The notes below the pieces were generated by a model that saw only the letters and a list, made by a program, of their open reading frames with translations, was not told the DNA's origin and did not search any database. Made by a program: the position numbers and the translations under genes. Of a stretch of 64,000 nt of DNA, positions 12,001-24,000 are shown one piece after another; within the stretch, counting starts at the first letter, position 1; each line of letters starts with the position of its first letter. Source of the stretch: Mauremys mutica (Eukaryota > Chordata > Testudines > Geoemydidae); assembly GCF_020497125.1 (NCBI RefSeq), contig NC_059080.1:70538618-70602617 (forward strand). The letters run 5' to 3'.

Positions 12001-15000
12001 GATGCGGATTTTGGGGACGAGGAAGATGATGATGAGGAGGAGGACGTTAAAGATAGTGCATAGCAAGCAAGTGGAGAAACTGTTTTCCCCGACAGCCAGG
12101 AACTGTTTATCACCCTGGATCTAGTACCCTCCCAACCCACCGAAGGAGGGCTCCCAGACATAGAAGGCAGAGAAGGGACCTCTGGTGAGTGTATCTTTGT
12201 AAATACAATATATGTTTAAAAGCAAGAGTTTTTAATGATTAATTTGCCCTGAAGACTTGGGATGCTTTTGCAGCCAGTACAGCTACTGGAAAAGTCTAAC
12301 GTGTATGTTGATGCAACAGAAATCCTCCAGAGACATCTCAATGAAGCTTTCCTGGATGTACTCCCAAAGCCTGTTAGCCATGCGGTGTGGGGAGGGGTGA
12401 AGCGATCATCCCAGAGAATTGGGTGTGGGGGGGGTAGTTGGGTTTGTGCTGCACGTTAACCCGAAAACCGCAGCCCCTCCTTTTAAATGGCCAACCCAAT
12501 GGGTGCTTGGTATGTGAAATGAGGGCGCTGCTGTTTGAAACCATTCCCACATGTTATGAAGGTTAAAGAAGCTAAAAGACTGTGGCTTACCATGGCTGCC
12601 TGCAAGCCGAATTCTGTTGCCCGCCGGTACTGTGTGTGTGATCTCTCACACCAAACCGGCAGGCCCTCAATATAAGAGGCAAAATGCGACCTTGTAAAGA
12701 AAGCACACATGCTATGTAATGTTAAGAGCTTGGTTCACTGTGAAAGAGTCTACCCATTGTTCTCTAAAATGTGTCTTTTTAAAGACTATTCTCCCTTTTT
12801 TTTCCTCCCGCAGCTGCAAATGTTTCAACGCTCCTCGTATCATCTCCGTTCCACAGGCTAGCGAAGATTAGAAGGCGAAAAAATTGCACTCGCGATGAAA
12901 TGTTCTCTGAGCTCATGCAGTCCTCCCTCACTGAAAGAGCCCAGCAGAATGCATGGAGGCAGACAATGTCAGGGTGCAGGAAAGCACAAAATGAACGCGA
13001 GGACAGGAAGGACGCGTGAGAGGACAGGTGGCGGGAGCAAGAGGAGAGGTGGCGGGATCAAGATGATAGGTGGCATCAGCGTGATGAGAGGAGGCAGGAA
13101 GCAATGCTTAGGCTACTGGAAGATCAAACTGATATGCTCCGGCATATGGTTGAGGTGCAGGAAAGGCAGCAGGGGCACAGACCGCTACTGCAGCCCCTGT
13201 GTAACCAACCGCCCTCTTCCCCACGTTCCACAGCCTCCTCACCCAGATGCCCAAGAACGTGGTGGGGGGGCCTCCGGGCACCCAACCACTCCACCCCAGA
13301 GGACTGCCCAAGCAACAGAAAGCTGGCATTCAGAATGCATGAACTGAAACAACAATGACTTTATTGCCTCTGCAAGCGGTGATCAAAGGGGGTAGGGGAG
13401 GGCTGTTGGCTTACAGGGAAGTAGACTGAACCAAGAAGGCGGGTTTTCATCAAGGAGAAACAAACAGAACTTTCACAGCGTAGCCTGGCCAGTCATGAAA
13501 CTGGTTTTCAAAGCTTTTCTGATGCGCAGCATGCCTTGCTGTGCTTTTCTAACCGCCCTCGTGTCTGGCTGCGCGTAATCAGTGGCCAGGCGATTTGCCT
13601 CAACCTCCCACCCCGCCATAAACATTTCCCCCTTACTGTCACAGATATTGTGGAGCACACAGCAAGCAGTAATAACAATGGGAATATTGGTTTCGCTGAG
13701 GTCTAACCGAGTCAGTAAACTACACCAGCGAGCTTTTAAACATCCAAAAGCACATTCTACCACCATTCTGCACTTGCTCAGCCTATAGTTGAACTGCTCC
13801 TTACTACTGTCCAGGCTTCATGAGCCAGGGGAGCAAGGGGTAGGCTGAGGTAGGTGCGACCACGCGGTGCTGCTGGCTGGGAGAGCAGCCTGAGGCAAAA
13901 GCCTCCAGCCTGCATGATATTCCAGGCAGGACTGAATTTCCATTAGACGAAACTTAAAGAAGAGAATGACCTGGAGTCACTCCCATTTATGTCCAGAAGC
14001 CCCTGACTGACGTCACCGAGGACAGCCAGGAGCACCCATGTCTGCCCAGGCGCTCCCGACTGACCTCACCGAGGTCGGCCAGGAGCAACCAGGAGACAGC
14101 AGCAGATGGTGCAATATGGCTGCTAACTGTCTTTGCTAACTTGCAAAGGCAAGGAGCTGCTGCTGTGTAGCAATGTAGTACCGCGTCTGCCAGCAGCACC
14201 CAGGAGACGTACAGTGACAGTGAGCTGAGCGGGCTCCATGCTAGCCATGGTATGTTGTCTGCACGGGTAACCCAGGAAAAAAGGCGAGAAACGGTTTTTT
14301 GCCATTGCTTTCATGGAGGGAGGGAGGGACGGAAGGAGGGAGGCTTGACGACATGTACCCAGAACCACCCGCGACGATGTTTTTGCCCCATCAGGCATTG
14401 GGAGCTCAACCCAGAATTCCAAAGGGCAGCAGAGACTGCGGGAACTGTGGGATAGCTACAACAGTGCAACGCTCCAAAAGTCGACGCTAGCCTCGATACT
14501 GTGGACGCACTCTGCCAACTTAATGCACTTAGTGGGGGGACACACAATCGACTGTATCAAATCGATTTCTAAAAAATTGACTTCTATTAAATTGACCTAA
14601 TTTCGTAGTGTAGACATACCCCGAGGGACGAGGTGCGGAGCATGCTTTCAGGAGTCTTAAAGGAGCAACAATCCGATGCAGAAACTACAGAACCCGAACC
14701 ACTAAAAAAGATAATCAACCTTTTGCTGGTGGCATCTGACGCAGATAATGAAAATGAACATGCGTCAGTCTGCACTGCTTTGGATTATTATAGAGCAGAA
14801 CCCGTCATCAGCATGGATGCATGTTCCTTGGAACGGTGGTTGAAGCATGAAGGGACATATGAATCTTTAGCGCATCTCTGGCATGTAAGTATCTTGCGAT
14901 GCCAGCTACATCAGTGCCATAAAAACGCCTGTTCTCACATTCAGGTGACATTGTAAACAAGAAGTGGGCATCATTATTTCCTGCAAATGTAAAAAAACTT

Positions 15001-18000
15001 GTTTGTCTGAGCGATTGGCTGAACAAGAAGTAGGACTGAGTGGACTTGCTGGCTCTAAAATTGTACATTGTTTTATTTTTGAATGCAGGTTTTTTTGTAC
15101 CTAATTCTACATTTGAAAGTTCAACTTTCATGATAAAGAGATTGCACAACAGTACTTGTATTAGGTGAATTGAAAAATACTATTTCTTTTGTTTTTTTTA
15201 CAGTGCAATTACTTGTAATCAAAAATAAATATAAAGTGAGCACTGTACACTTTGTATTCTGAGTTGTAATAGAAATCAATATGCTTGAAAATATAGAAAA
15301 ATCCAAAAATATTTAAGTAAATGGTATTCCATTATTGTTTAACAGTGTGATTAATGGTGATTAATCTTTTTAATCGCTTGACAGCTCTAATTGAACTGCA
15401 TGCTCAGATGCTTTCCTGATTGGAGCTATATTTTGTATTAGTCTGCCTATCATCTGTGTCAACTTGACAAATGTTTGCAGCAGAAAGTGATCATTCTTAC
15501 CTTCTGGACCAGTGTATCCTCGTTCTCCTATGACACCTTGGTCACCTGAGGGTCCTGGTGGACCAGGTGAGCCATCTTGACCTGGCAAGCCAAACAACCC
15601 TTCTTCACCTTTACTTCCTAGACAAAAATGACGGATGCATTTTATCTTCATATGGCTGCATATAAAGGTAAATACAGTCCAAACACGTAGTGTACAAGGA
15701 GTCATTTAATAGTACTGTGCACAGGGGCCTGCTTTACAATGCTGTATCTTGTCCTGCCCCAAATATTCTTAAAATACTCAAAAATGACACCTACGGAGTA
15801 CATAAGTATTACAGAACTTGGTACTGGGGGTGATGGGGGGAGTGTAAGAGTTGTGCTCTTTCACTGTGACTGCAGGGTTAGATATAGTGGTGTGATATCG
15901 CTATTACCAATTGGAGTTCATGTCCCTATTCCAGAATGTGTCTGCCTCTGGATCTCAAAGTTTACAATCCTGCAGAGCTCTACAAAAAAATCTGTAATAA
16001 AAACTGAAACCAGGGGAAGCCTGTACCAAAATGTCTATTTCCACTTGACTAATTATTTGAACAGTCCCTCAGAACAAGCTCACTGCTTTCCTGACCTGAA
16101 GCTGCTTTTAGATTCTGCACCCTTCTCCATAACTGGGTGGCAGATTGTGCTAGGTACAATCAGGTAGGTGGTACAACTTTTATCAAAAGTATCTTTAGTT
16201 CTTATATCACTAGTTTCACAACAGGTCTTGGTCTTTCAGGCCCCCATTCAGCAAAGCATTTAAGCATGTACTGGAGTCTCTTTAGGTCAAGCTGAAGGTA
16301 AGCATGTGCTTGAATGCTTTGCTAAATAGAGATGGGCTTTGCTGAATTGGGCTTGTTTGTTTGTTCAGTTGAGAAGGAAGAAGGCACCGTAAGCCTGTGA
16401 TATCCCTCAAAGAATGCATCACCTCTTTCTCAGATGTGCAACAAATGCCATATTAATGTGAATGCACTGTTGATTAGTAGATGGTGCCAATGAGTGCTTG
16501 ATATTTGATTGCAAAGGCAGCAGACAGTGTTGGATATGTTTACTAGATATTTTTAAGCAGATGATTTTCTGAGTTTGATACAGTTCCACATGTCAGATGT
16601 TGTGGTGTTTGGCAGCTCCTTTCAGAGAGAGAGAGAGAATTTCAAGAGGAACATGTTTCCTTAGAGATAGGGTCGATTCTCATTAGTGAGATTTGTATGC
16701 TTAATTCTTTGCATGCTTGCATTAGATGTTTACCCTTTGGAAAATAATTTTTTAATACTGTGAGACAAACTTTAAAAGTTCCCCACCTTTTACTTGTTAT
16801 TATGTGTGAGAGAATCTAAAACAGTCACAACATAATTTAACAGCTTTTCAATTTCTGTTGCCTAATTGTTTGCCAAAGTTCATGTACTGGAAAGTTTTTG
16901 TAATAAATATGATCTCTCAGTTAAATTTCTAGTTCTCTTATCTGCCTGCATAACTTTCCCAGCAGGGATAAGATTGTTTCCTGTTGTGTTAGTAAAAGCA
17001 AAAGCATCATTAAATTTTCTCCTATCACACCAGCATGGGTATATATCACTGTAACACCTGGTTATATAGAAACTGTTTAAAGATTTATATAATGAAAACA
17101 CTGTGCCCTGATCCCAAAGATGCCTCTTAGTTGACTAATGAATTAATTCACTGTAGTAAACTAAATAGTGCAATAAAAAGTCTTTTACTCAATTACATTA
17201 GATCAAAGATCAACCTGAGCATCTTCCTCTGAAGATATGAAGATATCCAGTAAAAACCACGATGAAAAACATGAATTCCCTAGGTGATAACTGCCTAAGA
17301 GTGTTGGTTGTATCCCATTATCTAGAGCTAATTAAGACACAGCCTCCACATTTCTATCAAGTTGTCAGCTGGAATCATCACCAGCTGTTTTACCGCATAA
17401 TCTTTTATCTACCAGAAAAAATCACTGAATGTCAGCCTCTTCTTGCATGCTCCCCTTTAAATCCTTTCTCTGGCTATTTTTCTTCTATTGTAACTACATT
17501 GCCAAGTTCCAGGAGACACAAAACACTGTAGTATGCATCCAACTCATTTTAGGGTCCTTTCAGGCCTTTTAGTAGCATTAGCCTGCTAATAATTATTGTT
17601 AAATTTAATTTTTCGAAATAAATTTTTCCCTAGCCCAGTAACTTGGGTAGCATTTTTATAAATGCTACATGAGGGTGTTTGTTTTGTTTTTAGTTTGTAA
17701 AAATGAGGAACACTATTGATCAGGTTGGCATCCCCATTGCATGATGCCCTGTACTCCTGATTCTGGATTCAAACAGTACAATGCACTTCAGCAGCCAAAT
17801 CTCTCAGTCACTCTGCATGCCTATCTGCATGAAGTATCTCAGTATTAAACAATATGTTTCCGGAAGCCACTGGTGTGGTGTGCTGCTTTATTTTTTTTAA
17901 TGCAAGATCTGAATAGCGGAAGGAGGTTGTAAAGTCTGATTCCTCAATTTAGAGATAGAGAGGGAGCATGCACAAGATAGAGCCCAGTAACTAAATTCTC

Positions 18001-21000
18001 TACTCTGAGACGCATACTCTTATGAGTTAGCTCAGCATTATCATCATTGCTGGCACCAAATGGGAAGGAGTTTCAGGGGTATATACAGTATTGGATAGTG
18101 CCCCAATGTATGATGTTCTAAGATCAACGAAGCTTTCATGTTTCTTACCCAATTTTCTCTCTCCCAGTCTTGTTTCCAAACCTCCAAAACCACAAAAAGC
18201 TTATCACACAGATGTTTGATATTTGTTACGGACTCCATTCTGCCGCCCTTTCACAGGTTGCTTACAGTGAATCTACTTGCAGCATAAGAAGGCACTCTTC
18301 AGCATGACCGGGGCTATGTTGTGAAATGAGATTTTATAGTAATTCTGAATTTCAATAAGTCATAAAACCTAATACTGGTGGGATTTTTTTTGCTTTCATT
18401 TTACTGACCAAGAATGACATTTATATATTAAAATTCCAAATAAATCTCTCACTGTCTTATTGATGAGCCTAGCCATTGTGCCATATACAAGAAATAAGAG
18501 GAGAAAAATGCCTAAAACATTTTGGGCAAAATATTAAACACTCCTTCCTCCTCTTCCTACCCCTGTACACTCCACACAGCTTTGCTTGAAGAGAGCAGAG
18601 AATACACTTCTGAAAGCCTTAAATGTTCTGTTTGTCTTAAATTACCAAGTGTTTAAATCACAGGCCTTACCTGGGGGTCCAGGGTAACCTATTGGGCCTG
18701 GAAATCCTATAGACCCTTCAGCTCCTCTTTGTCCTATTACTCCACGAGGACCCGGCGTCTTGGGACATGGGGAGTGTTCTGTTTCTCCTGGTTCACCAGG
18801 GTCACCTGGAATTATGCAATAAAATTAAAATAACACAAATTGGAACAAAAATCTCTGGGAGATAAACATTCCCCTTTTAATTGCTTTTGATATTATACTG
18901 CATTTCTGGGGCTGGGTTCCCAAACCTTTAATCCACGAGATACATAGGGGTTAACTCTCCTTTCAGACTGTCTAGCCTAGGATTTAAAGGTGTATTGTTA
19001 GCATGTGCTAGCTAATACATTTTAAAAATCTAGTGTAGACAAGGGACCACCGCCCTTCATGTGTGCTAAACTGGCTGAGTTGAAGCCTGGGTGGAACATA
19101 GGCTTTAACTCCATTGAGCACATGTTAAAGTATATTCTGTCTTGTCTATGCTCTGAAGGCAGCTGAGAATGTCTCCACATACAGCCTGGGCGTAAGGGAG
19201 TAGGAGTTCTATCCCACATTACTCACTCACTTTAAATGAAAGCCACGAGCGAATGGCTACAGTTTATGTATTGTTTGTTGCTTAGTATTGTTCACCATTT
19301 GCATTCTGTAATAAGTACATTTTCTAGACCAGTGTTTCCCAAACTTGGGACACCGCTTGTGTAGGGAAAGCCCTTGGCGGGCCGGACCAGTTTCTTTACC
19401 TGTCCCGTCCAGAGATCCAGCCAATTGCGGCTCCCAGTGGCCACAGTTTGCTGCTCCAGGCCAATGGGAGCTGCTGGGAGCGGCACGGGCCGAGGGATGT
19501 ACTGGCTGCCGCTTCCAGCAGCTCCCATTGATCTGGAGCAGTGAACCGTGGCCAGTGGGAGCAGCGATCGGCCAGACCTGTGGATGGGGCAGGTAAACAA
19601 ACCGGCCCGGCCCACCAAGGGCTTTCCCTACATAAGTGGTGTCTCAAGTTTGGGAAACACTGGTCTAGAAGACTTATTGGATTAGTTCAAAGTCAGGGGG
19701 GGGGTCAATGTGTGCTTCCACTGATCTGATAGCAGGATTGGGGTCTTGGCTAGTTGGCTTCATTTAGAAAGAGCCTGCTGTGACAGCAGATAAAATGAAA
19801 TACAATAGATGTGACAGATCACTTAAGAGAAAACACGTGTATTTTATATACTTGCATACAGAATTCTATGTACACATATTTGACATTTTATTGTGGGGCT
19901 CCTCGACATAGTACAAGATTACTCTGCCTGTAAACACAACCCAGCTATGTTAAAATCGATTATAATCAGCCTGTTATAATTATATCTGTCATTCTTAGCT
20001 GCCAGCTATGGCACTACTATCCAGGGAGTGTGGAATGTACAGAAAGAAACCCAAACATGCAGAACAAATATTTGGTTAATAAGGCATTCTCCAGCTTACC
20101 TCTGCAACCTGAAGGATTCATCAAATGGAAAGCAGACCATGCCAGCCATTGCCAGGCAGGATTGAAACAAGTTTCAGGCATGTAAATGAGAACAAGGGAT
20201 GGAACGAGAACTGAAATAGTTTGTATGAACCTGACATTATTCATGCTGATATAAATAATAATGGCAAAATATAAAGTACATGTCTTAGAATGCTGCCTGC
20301 AAACAGTTTTCACAAGAACAAAAAGGAATCCAAAATCAATGTGATTTTGTAATACCTGGTATTGTTGAATGGTGAGGTGCTTTGTGTGATGTGCAAACTC
20401 TTCTAGATTACCAGTTCACACAGTGCCAAATCCCAAGGTCCTTGCTCAGGGCTAAGTCCTTTCACTTTTCAGATTTGCATAATTATAAAACATCTGTTCT
20501 TTATAGCTAAGAATTTTTTAATTGGTAAATAAAATATATATTACATTTTCTAATCTTGAGAAACTCCCTTATCGATTTAGAATATATTAATTCTCCCCAG
20601 AGCTGCTTATTTTGATGCAACAGGCAAAGGTAAGACTTCTTACTGTGTACTGGAATTCTTGATACTGTGGTATGTAGTATTCTGGATATTAAGATATTAT
20701 GCTTAATGAATGTTACTTGAGAAAGATAATATAGGAAAAGAAAAGTGGGTGATGAAATACGCAGTATGAACTTTGCCTCTTTTACAGCAAATAGCATCTG
20801 TTCACATATGGTACATCTTTGCAAAAACCCTCGCCTGACATGCTCATGCTCTCTAGTCTTGCAAACTATTGCAAGTATCAGAAGAAAATGATCATTTATT
20901 AAATTGTTTCAGTGATTCAAAAATGTTCTATGTAACTGAAGGCTACAACTACCGTTTTAAACCAGCCTTGCACAACTCAGGACAATTTACCAGACCAGGC

Positions 21001-24000
21001 ACATACTTCATCAATGAAGACTGATTACAATAATAATAATAAATAATAATAAAATAATTATATCTAACTTACTCAATGATATTTCCTCATCCCAAGTGAG
21101 TGCACAGCTAGAATTTTGTCAGGTTGCTATAAACTCTTTTCATGCAAGTGAACACTATATAAAAGTATTCTGTACAGCTATTAAGATCAAAGCTTATCAA
21201 GGCAGAGTGGCTGGCACACACACTGCTGCATGGCAAAGAACCATGTGTTGTTCAAAAGTACCTTCGGGACCTCGAGGGCCAGGTTGTCCTTGAAAACCTC
21301 GATCCCCAGATGGCCCAAAAGGGCCAGGGGGACCCTGTGGGCCAGGGTTTCCTATCGGACCTAAAAAAAAAAAAGTGAGAGGTGAGTTTTTGTCACTGGT
21401 ACTTGCACTGAGCAGTTAAATCTGGTGACCCCCTGTGATGCTGAAAGCACAGAACACAACAGCAGTGAGGTCAGGCATCAGGTTCCTGACTAGTTACTGT
21501 TCTGTGCAAAATAGCCGGGGGCCAGATTTTGCTCTCCCACAGGAAAACCCCTCATGGAGTTTCCTGTGACGACTCCTGCATGGGGAGAGCTGGCTCTATG
21601 CACTGCTCCTGTCCAATAGAAGCAGCAAGCCCAGCAAGGCTTGGTCTACACTGGGGGGGAGTTGACCTAAGATACGCAACTTCAGTTACGTGAATAGCGT
21701 AGCTGAAGTCCGTATATCTTAGGTCGAATTACCTGGCCATGAGGACGGCGGTGAGTCGACCGCTGCCGCTCCCCCATCGACTCCGCTTCCACCTCTCGTG
21801 CGCGGTGGAGTTCTGGAGTTGATGACAGAGCGATCAGGGATCGATTTTATCACGTCTACATTAGACGGGATAAATCGATCCCCAATAGATCGATCACTAC
21901 CCGCTGATCCGGTGAGTAGTGTAGACATACCCCAATACTCATGAACCTGCTTGGAGGCACAGAGGCTTCCAGAGTGAAGATATGTGCCTTTGCACTGGTT
22001 CCATGGCAACCTGCAGCTTTTACAGCTCCCTGGCACTATGATTCTACTGAAGCAGTGCTGCTTTCCTGCCCTGGCAGCTTAGGACTTCAGTGCCCTGCCT
22101 GGTTTGAGCCAGACCTGCTAGCCTGCTGCAAACCCAGACCCAGGGTCTGAACCATATCCCCTAACAGCTGTAGGCTTGACTAAAAGCAACTTACAGAAGT
22201 GTTCCTGTCTTTAACACTCAGATATCCAACTCCCAATGCGGTCCAAACCCCAAATAAATCCATTTTACTCATAAATTGTTCACCCTCTATAACACTGATA
22301 GATATGCACAACTGTTCGCCCCCCGCAGGTATTAATACATACTCTGGGTTAATTAATAAGTAAAAAGTGATTGTATTAAATACAGAAATTAGGATTTAAG
22401 TGGTTACAAGTAGTGAAAGACAGAACAAAGTGAATTACCAAGTAAAATAAAATAAAACATGCAAATCTAAGTCTAATACAGTAATAACACTGAGTACAGG
22501 TAAAATCTCACCCTCAGAAATGTTTCAATAAGTCTCTTTCACAGACTGGACACCTTCCTAGTCTAGGCACAGTCCTTTTCCCTGGTACAGCTCTGGTTCC
22601 ACCTCAGGTGGTAGTCAAGGGATTCCTCATGATGGCTGCTCCACTTTGTTCTGTTCCACCCATTTATGTATCTTTTGCATAAGGTGTGAATGCTTTGTCC
22701 CTCTCTGGGTTCCCACCCCCTCCTTCTCAATGGAAAAGCACCAGGTTAAAGATGGATTCCAGTTCAGGTGACATGATCACATGTCACTGCAAGACTTCAT
22801 TGCCCACTTGCCAGCACACAGGTACACAGGAAGACTTACAGGTAAAACACACCCATCTGCAGTCAATTGTCCTGGTTAATGGGAGTCATCAAGATTCCAA
22901 ACCATCATTAATGGCCCGCACTTTGCATAATTACAATAGGCCCTCAGAGTTATATTTCATATTTCTAGTTTCAGATACAAGAGTGGTACATTTATACAAA
23001 TAGGATGATCACACTCAGTAGATTATAAGCTTTGTAATGATACTTTACAAGAGACCTTTTGCATGAAGCATATTCCAGTTACATAATATTCAAACTCATT
23101 AGCATATTTTCATAAAATCATATACAGTGCAATGTCACAATGTGCTTCTGCATTGGTTCCATGGCACCCTGCAGCTTTTACAGCTCCCTGGCACTATGAT
23201 TCTACTGGAGCAGTGGTGGGCAGCCTGCAGCGCACGGGATGCATGCAGCCCATCAGGGTAATCTGATTGCGGGCCGCGAGACATTTTGCCGACGTTGCCC
23301 ATCTGCAGGCACGGCCTGCCGCAGCTCCCAGTGGCTGCAGTTCACTGTTCCCGGTCAATGGGAGCTGCGGGAAGTGGTGGGCAGCATGTCCTTGAGGCCC
23401 GCCGCTTCCTGCAGCTCCCATTGGCCGAGAACGGTCAACGTCGCAAAATGTTTTGCAGCCCGCAATCAGATTACCCTGACGGGCCGCAGGTTGCCCACCA
23501 GTGTACTGGAGTCAGCTGCCGGGGTTTGCCCCACCTGTGGAAGACCCCAAAACCTCCTTTAGAGGAGTGGGGATGGGAGGGTCCCACAGGAAACCAATCA
23601 ATCAGATTTCATTAGCTTTCCAGTGGAATCCCCACAGTTTGTTAGGGAACAAACAGTGTGTGTCCACTTGGCTCCTTCCCAGACCCTCCTGTTCCTGCCC
23701 CAGCACCTGTCCCCATGTGGAGATCCACAACAGGACAGTGGCCAGAGGAGCCTGACCCTCCCCTTTCACCTGGCTGGAAGCAGATCCCCAAGAGCACATG
23801 GGTCTATGGTGTATGATCTGGCTCACAATTCTTACTATTTAAAAATGTGAAGACTGAGTAGGTAATTTCTCAAAAATGGGAAGTTACCATAATGTAGATA
23901 CTCAGAAGAATCTGCCTGAAGGCAGGTATTCACTCAAACAAAACCATACACTTGAAATCATACCTTTCAGGCCTCCTCTTCCTAGATTTCCTGGAAAGCC

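Larger units (their letters stand above)
11251..14621. mobile_element. decayed Harbinger element nested in the hAT
   Basis: 3371 bases. Ends GCCCTGGTCTACAATA and TAGTGTAGACATACCC are flanked by TGA (11248-11250) and CGA (14622-14624), a 3-bp duplication with one change. The interior is collinear with the intact copy at 35393-40033 but both genes are broken. The N-terminal two thirds of the transposase is replaced or deleted around 13800-14200. Confidence 0.85.
10422..15389. mobile_element. foldback hAT (ZBED-type) element, interrupted by Harbinger
   Basis: Ends TAGGGTTGTCGATTAAT and TTGACAGCTCTA are imperfect inverted repeats. Flanks ATTTAATT (10414-10421) and ATTGAACT (15390-15397) match at 6 of 8, fitting an aged 8-bp hAT duplication. 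About 600-base arms (10422-11030 and 14800-15389) are reverse complements, and both derive from the transposase C-terminal end. The centre is occupied by a Harbinger copy at 11251-14621. Confidence 0.75.
9817..15500 (-). other. intron between w22 and w23, mostly transposon
   Basis: 5684-base intron, of which 10422-15389 is a foldback hAT with a nested Harbinger element. Without these insertions the intron would be only about 0.7 kb. 9817-10413 holds no recognised feature. Confidence 0.85.
18806..21261 (-). other. intron between w20 and w21
   Basis: 2456-base intron with a foldback MITE-like repeat (19020-19160), a hAT MITE (19330-19662) and an AAT microsatellite (21028-21060). Confidence 0.8.
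21361..23963 (-). other. intron between w19 and w20
   Basis: 2603-base intron almost filled by a Harbinger-type MITE, a 1.2 kb LTR-like repeat and a hAT MITE. Confidence 0.8.

Noticed and set aside
15739..16167. 142-codon plus-strand ORF
   Set aside because: No domain, no splice or codon pattern support, and it lies within a COL4A4 intron.
18671..18805. Possible loss of the collagen frame in exon w21 (11 residues without Gly)
   Set aside because: Frame and phases are intact on both sides. Long interruptions are normal in type IV collagen.
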